Source: Undaria pinnatifida (lineage: Eukaryota; Sar; Phaeophyceae; Laminariales; Alariaceae). From it: DNA of 64,000 bases. The notes beneath the pieces were generated by a model, which was given only the letters and a program-made list of their open reading frames with translations, was not told where the DNA came from and searched no databases. Shown in pieces: positions 40,601 through 52,600 of this stretch. The translations under genes were made by a program, and so were the position numbers. Location of the stretch: contig JABAKD010000011.1 in the NCBI GenBank assembly GCA_012845835.1, positions 7,316,381-7,380,380 on the forward strand, written 5' to 3'. Positions within the stretch are counted from its first letter, which is position 1. The number at the start of each line of letters is the position of its first letter.

Positions 40601-43600
40601 ATTGCATCAATAGTGGCCACGCGGAGCAGCCCGGTCTGCTGAAGCGGGGGATGCGCCCGTCCACTACTACAGTCCGTGCAGCGTACGAAGGGACGTAAAT
40701 GTACGAAACGTACCGAGGACGATGATTTTTGCACTGCTACTACTGTTGCGCGCTCTTTTCCTACTAATAGACGGTCGATAAGACCACACGTTTCGCGTTT
40801 TAGATCGCTGTCCATGGGTTCCAAAAGAGTAATTAATAATCCTCTGTGCGATTAAAATAGTGGTCCAATAAAGGGTCAGGAAATACCAGGGTATGCGTTA
40901 ATCGGTCTTCCAGGACAGGCAGGGCCAAGACCATGGCACGTCCCCAAAAGACCGGATAGACAGGCCTCGCAAATTTTAGGTACGCCCGAAAATTTAAGGT
41001 ACGCCAGTAGTCTCCCGGGTTTCGAAAGTTTGGTGCATCCCTAACCAACTTGTCACGAGGCCAAAGCCACGCACTCTCCAAACTGTTAAAAGCAAGAAAG
41101 TTACAAGGTGATCGCCTTATCTTTTTTCATATCTGGCCAAGCCGCTCGCTCACCGGTTGACCGAGGTGTCCTCAAACAGAACCTGGTTGTACCCGCTGAG
41201 GGCGACGACAAAGATGATGGCCTTCACGTCGTCGAAACAGTGGATCCACTTGCGCCGCTCGCTCCTCTGCCCCCCAACATCCACAACGCTAAATTTGTGT
41301 TGCCCGTCGGTGATGCGAGTCACCATTCTGTACGTAACGGTCGGGCGCGGCGAGAGGGGTTGGGGGGGGGTGCACTCGATATTCATGCATGGCCGTAGTC
41401 GTATATGACGATAGACCCTCCAATCCCTACAAAGTCAGGACGGGGCATGTCAGGTTTCCGTTGGGGGTGAGTGTGTGCGTGTACTCGCGAATAGTTTTGG
41501 TTTGTTTTTTTTCGTTTCTAGTTTTTTGTTTTTGTCTTTCGTCTTTTGTCTTTTGTCCTTTGCTGTTGTTGTCTTTCGTTTTCCATGCAGTAGATCCAAT
41601 TGGCTGCTCGCTCCCCCTGCCCCCCGACATCCACCTCGCTAAACTTGTGTTGCCCGTCCGCCATCCGCATCACCATTCTGTAACGGCCGCGCACGCGGGG
41701 GGAAGGCGGGGGGGGGGAGAGAGCACCCGGGGGACATCAATTGCCTGCACCCGGGCGGTTGTTTTGGTGTTTTTGTGTTTTTTTTGCTTTCGTTTTTGTT
41801 TTTCATTTTTCGTGTTGACTATTATTTTGCTGTTCTTGATTTTTCAGCCATGTAAACAGGGGGCGGGCCGAGGAACAGAGCGATACCAGTACACAGGGGA
41901 CGCATACGGGGACATCGAAACAAGAAAACACATAAAAAAGAGGGCGAGACGATTACTACATTTCATTCTTAGGTTAGGAGACGGTATGTACTTCTACAGT
42001 ATTCAGTCAGGTTGATTTGCCAATGATTTGGGCCTTCTCATAGCTTGCGCCACCCCCGTTTCTATTACGACACGACCCCGAAGAGAAATCTAATTATTGT
42101 ACTGTATACTCGTAGGTACATGTATATATATATGTGCATCAGCTGGTGAACATATACATCGTCTCCCTCGAACACGAAAAGTAATTAATCCATCCATAAT
42201 AAAAGTATTTCACCCACATCACCACGTTCCTCCTTTGACCAAATCGGTTAATTTCCATCACTCCCCCCTAAAGAAAGATCAAAAGTTAGTTAATTAACTG
42301 ATTGCATCTCTGTACCCCCCCCCACATAGAAATTTGTATCCTTAATGAGGACACACCCAGTAATATGATCGTCTCCCTCTGACATCGAAAATAATTATCG
42401 TCTCCCTCCAACAGAGAAAAATGGTCTCCAAGTAACATCACAAACAGTTTAATAGGTCGCGGGATTTTTTTAACGGGTTGCGCTCTCAAAAATCCTCAGA
42501 GACAGATTTTGGGTGAGGCATACCGTACACGACAGAACATTACACACCCCGGTGATAACATTGTGTAGTTTTAAAAAAATATCACCGGGTTTTGTATTCT
42601 GTGGGGGGTTATGTGGGTGTGTTATCTTCTATCGTACCAGGTATAAGGTAGACCTACTCACCTGGTTAGGAGCCTCAGACAAACTTGATGCACCCCTACC
42701 CGTACGTAGCGTGCGTCTGTCGCGCGTCACATACCGTCGAATGGCGGAGATCAAAACTTCACTCAAAATCGCAAAATTGCAAAAGTTGACGCCGCGTTGG
42801 CGGCGGATGCAACGCTTTTTTAGAACATACTGACGTTTACAGCAGTATTATAGCAAAAATTGTCTTCTGATGTACCTGGTATACAATATCAGTAGCATAC
42901 TTTTGTCTCCCAAGTACCTGGTATGCATTTTTGTGCACTACCAGGTACGCTGTAAGGCCCTTACTCTAAAAGAGGACCCCAAGCGACGTGGCAGCGCTTC
43001 CCCGTTCCCCCCTGCCAAGGGCATCTTTCTTATGTGCAATGTGAGGCAAGGAGAGGGCAGAGAGCCTTCCTGCGTAGTACGGGTGACGGACGAGAGGTGC
43101 CAAAGATCGCGCGAGGCGATATCAAACATCGGCACATCGGTCTCGTTATGTAACGATTACGCCGGGGTGATCGGAATATCTACGACCGGATTGTGCCGTC
43201 AGCCGTCAGTTAAATATTCCGATCGTACAATGTGTGACGGTCGTTCTACGTGCCTTTCCCAGAACATTTCCTCTACAACGTAGCATGATATTATTTATAT
43301 GTGAACGTGTATCGAGCATCTCGTACATTTTATGTTGTTGCGAACAACGCCGGGACAAAATACTAACATTCTACATTCTACAGGTTTGATAAGTATTCTA
43401 AATGCATCAGCTGTGAGCTCGACAATTATAGGTTCGATACTCATCTTTGCACGCTGCGTGATGCACCGGCCGCTCGTTTTTACAGATGTGTTATCCTCTG
43501 TTCTGAATAGATATGACTCCTATGGATTTTGCCAGGGTGAGCATCAACAAAATGTTTTCAATCATAATGTTAGCAAACTATACTTCATCGCAACGTAGGA

Positions 43601-46600
43601 AGTTATGTTTGTTCTTGCTTCGTGCGACCAAACGGCAGAAAAAACGACAACGTCCAATCAAATTGACGTTGCGTCGGCGGCTGATGCAACGCTTTTTTCA
43701 GAACATACAGCATATAGTACAGACAGTAATATGATCAATATTAAATAGTATATAATTGTTCAACATACAACATGTGTGCGTCTTCATGGACATAAATGTT
43801 GTGTCGCGAGTTTCGTTTCATTATATCGATAGTTGCAAAGATTATCGGCACGAAATCTTGTACTTGCTTCTTGCGGCCGAATGGCAGAAAAACAACCCCC
43901 AAACCAAGTTGACGTTGCGTAGGCGGAGTGTGTCACGTTTTTTTCAGAAGTCGTCGTACGTATTGTGCCCAATTCCTTCGCCCCCCTGGCAGATGCACCC
44001 ACCCTCCCTGTACCCCCTAATCGCCTCCACCCACATTTCATAAAAAAATAATTTTGAAATGGAAAGGGATGACCAAACGTTTATAACTGCTGTTTTCCAC
44101 GTGTGTGCGTTGGTGCCCCCCCCCCCACAATGTATATAATAGTTGGCGTCGGTTGGCACCGACGCTGTACAACATGCCAATCACTGCGTAAGCTAGAGAA
44201 CCAGAGTACCGTTTTTTGTTTTGTTTTTTGGGGGGGGGCGGTCACCATAATGGTTATCGAGTTACTGCTGTAGATCATTTTGTGCGGGTGGAGGACCCTA
44301 ACTCCGCACAAGGGAAGTGATCGTATCACGTAGTGTGAATATGGTAAGGCGCCCGCGAGGCCGTTACATAGTAATACTCATTGCTGTCTCAGGAGTGGTC
44401 ACACCTGAAAACAAAGTATAACTCCTTGGCGCTCTCATCCTTAAGCAAGAAAGTAGGCACAAGGTGCCGAAGTCCGTCTCACGAGCGGTTCTTGGAAGGA
44501 TGCAGCTCGCCCTTCAAGCGACTCGCCGAACACCTCACGGCGCTTCGCGCTTAGTGCAAGCAATGTCTGCCTGGTTGGTGAAACCCAACGTGCTTCATCC
44601 GGGCATAGTAGTGATGCGAGGATCTATGGTCATGCGACTACGGCCATGCGCAAGCTGAGTACCCCCCCTCCCCCCCCCTGGCCAATGCACGCTTCCTTAC
44701 AACCCTCTTTTGCGACCCCACTCACTAATCACGAAAAATCACTTGGAAATAGAGCGGGATAACCCCCGCCCCGCTCCCATAAGTGCCCAAATTCACCGCC
44801 CCTCACAAGTTCTTCGTGCGACTACACCCACGTTCACGAACCATACACTTCCAATAGATTGGGATAGCCCCCCCCCCCCCCCCCCGTCAGATTGTTATTG
44901 CATCCCCTATCCCCCGTTGCGGTATTATGATTTGTAGCAAGTATCCCTCTTTCACCTGGCAGGCGCTATCGCCTGCCTGAACGAAAGGCCGAGCCCCGTC
45001 GTTTTCTCAGAATATATCAGGTGGGCAGCAAGCAACTAATGCAAGAGATACAAAATCCAAGCAACCCTCCTGTGAGTGACCAGTGTAGAGCGATGCTCCT
45101 ACCTCTCCGTGTGTGGTTGGAAGCTCGCGTGTGCATGTGTGTGCCATCCCAGGAACTAGGAACACTATCTCAAGAGCGGTCCAATTGATATCGCTTTGGG
45201 GATGCGGCGCAACTTGTATTGATTCGGGGATACCATGGATGCCGCGCAGGACGACGGAAAACCCACACCTCTGATTCTCGCACAGCCGAACCATGTGGTA
45301 GTGCCTCCTCGTCCCCAGTTACCGCGCTTGCAGACGATGCAACGCTGCCTTTGCCGCCACCGCAGTGTCTGGACCCATTCGTGCATCACCCCCGTGACGA
45401 AAACAGACGTCTCTACTGCGCACAAGCTCTAGCACGACTTCCACACCTGGTATGAAAATCCGATTATTTTCTGTCGACAGCGACCGAATGGCCTGCTAAT
45501 GCGGCACATGCCGGGGGTCGACAGGCCGATGAAGGACCACTGCCCCCCACAGGGTTTAACCGAAGCTACGCCCTCGGCGCTACTTTGCGCCGTGGCGGAT
45601 GCCACTGTCCGCTTGGCCGCCGCCGGCTGGTCGTGAGGCTCGGTGACGCGGCGTTCCACCGAATCGATAAGGCGTTGTTTTTCTGTCCTCTTTGCCCGGG
45701 CAGCCAGTCTGGTCGGCGACGGCTACCTCTGCCTGAAGGGCCGCCCCCGCGCGCCCGCGCATGTGCTTCATGTCGACGATTGCCGTCGACTCGAAGAGTT
45801 TCTTGGCGTCCAGGACGGTGTCCAGCTAGCTCTGCTAGAAGGTCCGCCGCGGCGTGTTCTCGCGTGCGCTTCTTGACGGTGGCCCTCCAGGCAGAGGTAG
45901 CCGCCGCCGATCAGGCTGGCTGCCAGGACAAAGCAAGACCTTGTCGATTCGGCGCAACGCCGGGTCACCAAGCTTCACGCGAAGTTGGCTGCCGCCAAGC
46001 GGACAGCGGCATCCGCTAAATCCGCCAGAGTGAAAGCCGACGCCAGGAATGAGACCATCTCTCACCATACTATGAAAAGATGCACCCGTCTTCATCCACA
46101 CAAAATTTAAACAACAGCTCCAATCGAAATGTGACCGCCTCCCCCAGGTGCACTTCCCCGTTACAGCCCCATTTTGCGACTCCACTCTTGTTTCATGAAC
46201 AAACCATAGGAATCAGACCAGGGGCATATGACAAATCAAGAAAACGGCACAACAGTGCTGTCACCATCTCGGATTAAAACACAAACTAGTGGGTTGGGAT
46301 TTGATTTTTGAATTATGACAAAAAACACGTTTGATGAAATTATTTTCACGACGTTAAGATTGTTTTGTTTGCTTTTGCACGACTGGTTGTACAGAAGTTG
46401 ATAAAATTGCAGAGCAACGAGCGTACCACCATACGTATCAGAGGATCTTGGTGTCCTAGTTAGGATGTACTCCGCAGAACGCATTATGAGGCGAGATTAC
46501 GACTGAATTCCTCGTTGCCCCATCAAGGGGGCATGTTGGATTATGCACTTTGAGGTCCATACGTATCTAGCTGATGGTCAGTCACTACGTACAAGTACGA

Positions 46601-49600
46601 CTATCTTAGTTTAGATGCAGCCAAACGCAATACGAAGCGAGATTACGAGTTTGCTCGTCGTCTCATCAAGGGGGCGTGTTGGATTATGGACGTTGATGTC
46701 CATACATGTGATATCTAGCGGATATGCAGACTCTTATGCATGAGAATGCGTGTCTCTGTTTGGATAATCCGCCGAACGCAATATGCGGCGACATTACCAG
46801 TTAATTCCTCCTCGTCTCACCAAGAGAGCGTGTTGAGTTATGGACTTTGAGGTCCATACAGATCTAGCTGACGTGCGGTCGCGACGCACGAGCACGAATA
46901 CTTACCTTCGATATCCCGCCGAACGCAATAAGCGGCGAGTCTACAAGTTTGTTCCTCGTCATATCAAGCGGGGGTGTTGGATTACCGATGTTAAGGTCCA
47001 TACGTGCGGCATCTAGCTCATGTTGTTAACTATGCACGAGAGCGAGTATCTTTGTATACATTCCGCAGATCACAATATGCGGCGAGAATACGAGTTAAAT
47101 CCCCCTCGCCTATTCAAGGGGGTGCGTTGGATTATGTACTTTGAGGTCCATACCTATCTAACTGAAATGCATTCACTACGCGCGACAACGATAATAACAG
47201 TTTGAATATCCCACTCAACGCAATATGCGGCGAGATTATGAGTTTGTTCCTCTTCGTCTCATCAAGGGAGCGTGTTGGAATATGGACTTTGAGGTTGATA
47301 TACTTCATGTGCGGTCACTACGCATGAATACGAGTTTCGAGCATCTTAGTTTAGATATTGTGCCGTATTTTGCCAATGCAAAATGCGGCGAGTTTACGAG
47401 TTTGTTCCTCCCCATCGTTGCCACGAGGAGACGCATGACGCATGCCACTGCACTATACCAGGTATACTCGTATACAGTATGCGCGCTCGATGTATAATAC
47501 GATCGCAAGACAGGCCACACCAGGCATACGGGCTCACATGCCGGATGTTCTTGCTCTTGCCATGAGCATGTCCTCCTCGTTCGGAGCAAAAGACTCCGAC
47601 CCGAACCTACAGAACGAAAACAAAATTCAACAAACAGCAACAAACACGGAGCACAAGGGGGGGCGTTCATATACAGGGGTGGGATTGGCGGGGATTCGGG
47701 GAAACGGGGGGGAGGGGGGGGGTTGAGAGGGCAAGCGTTCTCGCTTTTGCCATGAGCATATCTTCTTAATTCAGGACGAAAGACTCCGACCCGATCCTGC
47801 CGTACGCGAAAATAAAAGAAAAAAACGAAACACAAACCACGACGCACCAGGCGTTCACATACAGGGATGATGGGTGGAATGGGCGGGGATTTGGGGATTT
47901 TGAGAAGAAGGGCGGAGGCTAAGCGAGCGACTTGCGCTAGCCGGAGCACTCCATTGATAGGTGAGAGTGCGGCCTCCCCGTAGGGGCGAAAATTTTCGAC
48001 CCGAACTACAAAACGCAAAAAAATACATGAACGAACACGAACTGGCGGTGAGCAAACAAGAAAATCGAGAGAGACGTATATCAGGGTGGGGTGAGAGAGA
48101 ATTTGTACGAGGTGCTAGTAAGTACAATTTACATACTTCGAAGCATTTCTATGAAATAACAGGTACGCAACAACACAAGAGCCACTACGACGTACGCACT
48201 ACCAGGTAGTTCTTGGTGCCACTAAAGTGCTCACGCATGCTACTGCAGGGATGCACTTATTTTGCCGAAACTTTACATTGAAAAAGGAGCTTGAGCTCTA
48301 ACCCCCCCCCCGTAAAAACCGACTGTCGGCAAAAAAAAATCGCCACCCAAAGAAGAACGCCATCGCCTAGAGATAGAACGAATCACATAATTGTCGTACA
48401 CAAGTGGCATTGCCAACGGTTCCTCACTTGATTCGTATCATGCCGCCAAGCAAAAATACTGTTACCAGAAAATGCTGCTATTATGGAGATCCACGGTCAA
48501 CAGGAGTAAATCACACACAAACAAGGAAAGCGTCGCCATCTTTCAGGCGAGCTCTCCTACGCTACGACTGTGTTCGGTTGAGGCTCTGTATCCTTGGTAA
48601 GACCGGCCAAACAAAATAAACTCGAGTCAAACGCTATCGTGCAAGGGCGGGTGTTTTTTGCCCCACTTTTTGTTTGATAAGTCATCCTGCTAACAGTGGG
48701 TCTCCGCAAATACCATTGCTACAGGTACTGCTCCTTTTCCTCCTCCTCCTCCACCTCCTGCCACTGCTGCTACTGCTACCGCTACTGGCTTGTAGTACTT
48801 TTTTCCTTTTCTTTTTATTTGATCCTTTGTCCTTTCTATTATCTTCGCGCTCTTCCTTGCTCCTTCTCCCTCCCTAGTTGTAACTCAGATCCGGGGGGTC
48901 CATTCCGCAGGCTCTTCTGCCTCCCCCCCCCTTTCTTCCCTTGTTGACTCCCATCGAATTGCACCTACTTTATACTACTGCTGTATGTACACAGCAGCGC
49001 GAAAAAATACCAGAAAATACATGGAAATTGCGGCAAGAGAATACACGCAACTATCACAAGAAGTCTATTAACATATAACTAAGACGCGTTTTTTAGCGGT
49101 GTATTTCAACGACGCAACCCCCTCCCCCCCGCCCGCCCGCCCAGCCCCGCAACCATCACGCGGACCCAGCAGGGACATTAATTACTGCATGCCTCCTCCC
49201 CCCTAATGTCTCCCACCCGGACATTTAGAAAGCCCCCCCCTGGCCACGCACGACAACGAGTACACCCCCCCCCTCCCCTTTTCTGGGCGTGCAGAAGAGA
49301 TAAATTCCCCGCAAGCAGCAGCAACAACGGCAGCAGTAGCAACAGCAGCAGCAACAGCAGCAGTAACAATGATAGTAGTAGCAGCAACAGCAACAGCAGC
49401 GACAACATCATCAGCAGCAGTTCAAGGGTGAAATTCCCGAAACCAACAAAAAAACTAGACCAAAATGAATCAAAACGCTACCAGGTACATACTACTAGCT
49501 GTTCTCTGCCCGGAAATATACCACTCCGTACATAGAAAGGAGCGTTTGGGACCGTGTGGGTGTTTCGGGAGTTTTGGGTATTCATATCAATACTGTTTGG

Positions 49601-52600
49601 AATTGGGTATAATGTGAAACCGTTCAGTTGTTTTAGATACAAAGATCGTTTGGGTATTAACCCTTTCGGGATTCAGAGGAAAAAAAATAGCGTGCATGCG
49701 ATTGGTTGGAAAAAATGCAAAAAATAATATTGAAAACCGACCAATGTTATAGTGGAAAGGCCAACTAACCCACGAAAAATTGGGTTAGAATATATATAAC
49801 AACTGGTAATATAGGAAAATGCATACCTGGTACTTGTATCTTGACCATTTTTTTAGCTGTTTTTTCGTGTGTTAGGTTGGCCTTGAATTATGACGTTCGA
49901 CGGTTTCAGTACTATTCTTGATACATTTTTCTACCCAACTTCTACCCAGCCAACGTTGGTATATCGCAAACACCTCAATCCTACCCAGCCAAAGTTGGTA
50001 TATCGCAAACACCCTAATGTAAAACCGTTTCGTTACTGATATATATATATACACAACCCGTAACACGCGCGATCGAAGTATCACACGCAGCTTGCAAAGC
50101 TGAGTTTTGATCAAAAAATCGTTCTTGGTCGATCTCACAGCTGAAGCGTATTTTTCCTTTTTTCAAATACTCCGGAGTATGTATGAATACCGATTGGGTA
50201 AGAATATGACTGTCGTTTGGTATTCTAGTATTACCCCTATAAGGGCTTCAGAGGGGAAACATTGACGAATGAAAAAACGGACGATTGCAGCATCCTTCAC
50301 ACGTAGCAACCCGGGCTGTTATTAATAGGTTATTAGTAGTAGCTGACGACGATTTTATCGTCGAACTTTAGTGCAAAGCGTGCCTGTAAGGCACGCGCAT
50401 AGCTTGCACTGCCGCGTGCTGCACGCTCGCACCATGATAAAGAGAAACGTGCTTATACATGGTTTCGTCGCTGTAAACGGGACCTAAAGACAAACGGTTC
50501 CTACGCTGCCCGACAAAGTGACAATATATAACAGGGTACTCGCGATTTCTTTCGGGTTGGAAAAAGGTACATGCGATTTCTTTCGGGTTGGAAAAGTTAT
50601 AACAAAAAACATTGAAACCGACGAACGTTATACATGAAACCAAGACCAGCCAACCCACGAAAAAAAATACGCTCGAAATTAAAAAAAATGGTAGGAAAAC
50701 CATATTTGTAACCTAATTTTTTCGCTGATTTTTCGTGGGTTGGGTTGGCCCTTGGATTGTGACGTTCGACGGTTTCAATACTAATTCCTACATGTTTTTC
50801 TACCAAACTCCCACCCAACCCCAGTTGGCATCTCGCAAACATGCTATATACGCGAGGCAGCGTTTGTGGGGAAAAAATGCTTGACTTTGGCATCTCGCAA
50901 ACACGTTACATATGCGAGGCAGCGTTTGTGGGGGAAAATTACTTGGGTGTAATATGGTTATTGCAGGTCTACACATAAGAATCAAGTGTGCTCTCTCGGT
51001 TGCAGTTTTATGTTTCACGTACTCGTGGCCTTACCTCGTCACGTTTTCGAAATAATACGAGGCAGCGTCCAATAGCCAGTACCGATGCCGCTCGTTGTAC
51101 GCCGCCTGTATCACCTCGTTTTTCCAAAGCAACACGATGTCCTTCATTGTGCAGTAGAAATCAAAAACGAAAGAAGGGCGACGAGAGGATATTTAGGGAA
51201 GGGGTGGAGAAGGGTGAGGGTAGGCGCGGGGGGGGGGGGCAGGGTGGACGGGGGGGATGGGGTGAGGTAGTGGAGGGGTAGGCGGGGGAGCGAAGGGGGT
51301 GGAGTTGGATGGAGGAAGCGTGGGTTGGGGGGGGGGGGGGGGGCGTACTCGTTTGTTGCTTGCCTTAGCCATTTGATCGTTGACTATGCATCCCTTTCGA
51401 AATGAAGCACCGGTGGGTTGGGTGGTGGAGGTTAGGGAGTAGGGGTTGGGGTGGGGGTATGCGGGAGTGGAGTGGAATGGGGATACAGGTTTGGGGGCAG
51501 TGGACGGGGCGCGGGGGGGTATCCTTTTCAGAAGCAAGTAAAGGCCGAAGAAGGGAGTGAGACAAAGCGGGGGTGGGGATGGAGTCGGAGACGTGGTGGC
51601 AGGCACGTGGGGAGGGGCCGGAGGTTTACTCTGAGGGGGGGGGAGTGAGTTGTGTAGTAGTGTTGGGATATGATAGGCGGGGGAGAGGTGTGTGGAGGGG
51701 GGAGTGGAGGGGTGTATTTGTATTGAGGGGCTAGCGGGGGTGAAGCGGGATGGGATAGGGGGCGCGGGGTGTACTCATGGAGGGTAGGGGGTGGGGAGAA
51801 GGGCGGGGGGGGGGGGAGGGATGGAGTGGGGCGGGGCGGAGGGACGGAGTGGTGGGGGGGGAAGCGGGGGGAGGTGAGGAGAGGTTCAGTGGGGGGTGGC
51901 AGGCGCGGGACGGTGGGGGATTGCGGGGTGGAGGTTGGGGGCTAGGGGTGGCGGGGTGAAGTGGGATGGAGGTAGGAACGTGGGGGGGGGGGGCGCACTC
52001 ATTTGTTGCTTGCCTTGGTCATTTGACCATTGACCACGCATCCCTTTCGAGACGGAGCACCGTCCCTACTCGTAATAGAGACACCTCCAACATTTGGGCG
52101 TTCATTACGCTTATTCCGTATACTACATGGAAAATGTTTGCTTATCCTATCCCCGTCCTGTTTCGCCGTCTGCGGCCACCATCTATCTCCTAGGACAGCG
52201 AATGTACCCACTTAAAAAACGCACCGGGGGGGGGTGAAGTTGGGGGTTTACGCCTGCAAGCAACGACGAGGGATGGAGGTGAGAGGAAGTAGGGGTGGGC
52301 GGGTGCTTGGGATAGAGGGGGTGTGAGGGGTTGGAATGGGATCGGGTGCGGGAATGTGGGGGGGTGGGGGGGGAAGGGGAGAGGTTGAGCGTGGGGGGGT
52401 GGGGGGGGAGGAGGGCAGAGGTGCAGCGTGGGGGTGGGGGCGGGCATGGGCTCACCATCATAGAACCGTGCGTTTCCCAAGAAGCAACCCACCTCGAACG
52501 AGCAGCCGCGCTGTCACACTCACCTACTTGAAGTTGATTGACTGCTCTGCGTACCTGCCTGTCCGTCCAACTGCTGTACATTCTGTCTGTCCATCTGTTC

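Noticed and set aside
42938-43135. Minus-strand [10 protein letters not shown] as switch I
   Set aside because: No DxLRxR context, no donor in place and no phase agreement with neighbours.
43220-43265. Minus-strand [12 protein letters not shown] as the missing G-alpha switch I exon
   Set aside because: Resembles DVLRARxRTT and follows a TTGTAG acceptor with the right phase, but lacks the Gly after TT, has only a poor GTCACA donor and ends in the wrong phase for the switch II exon.
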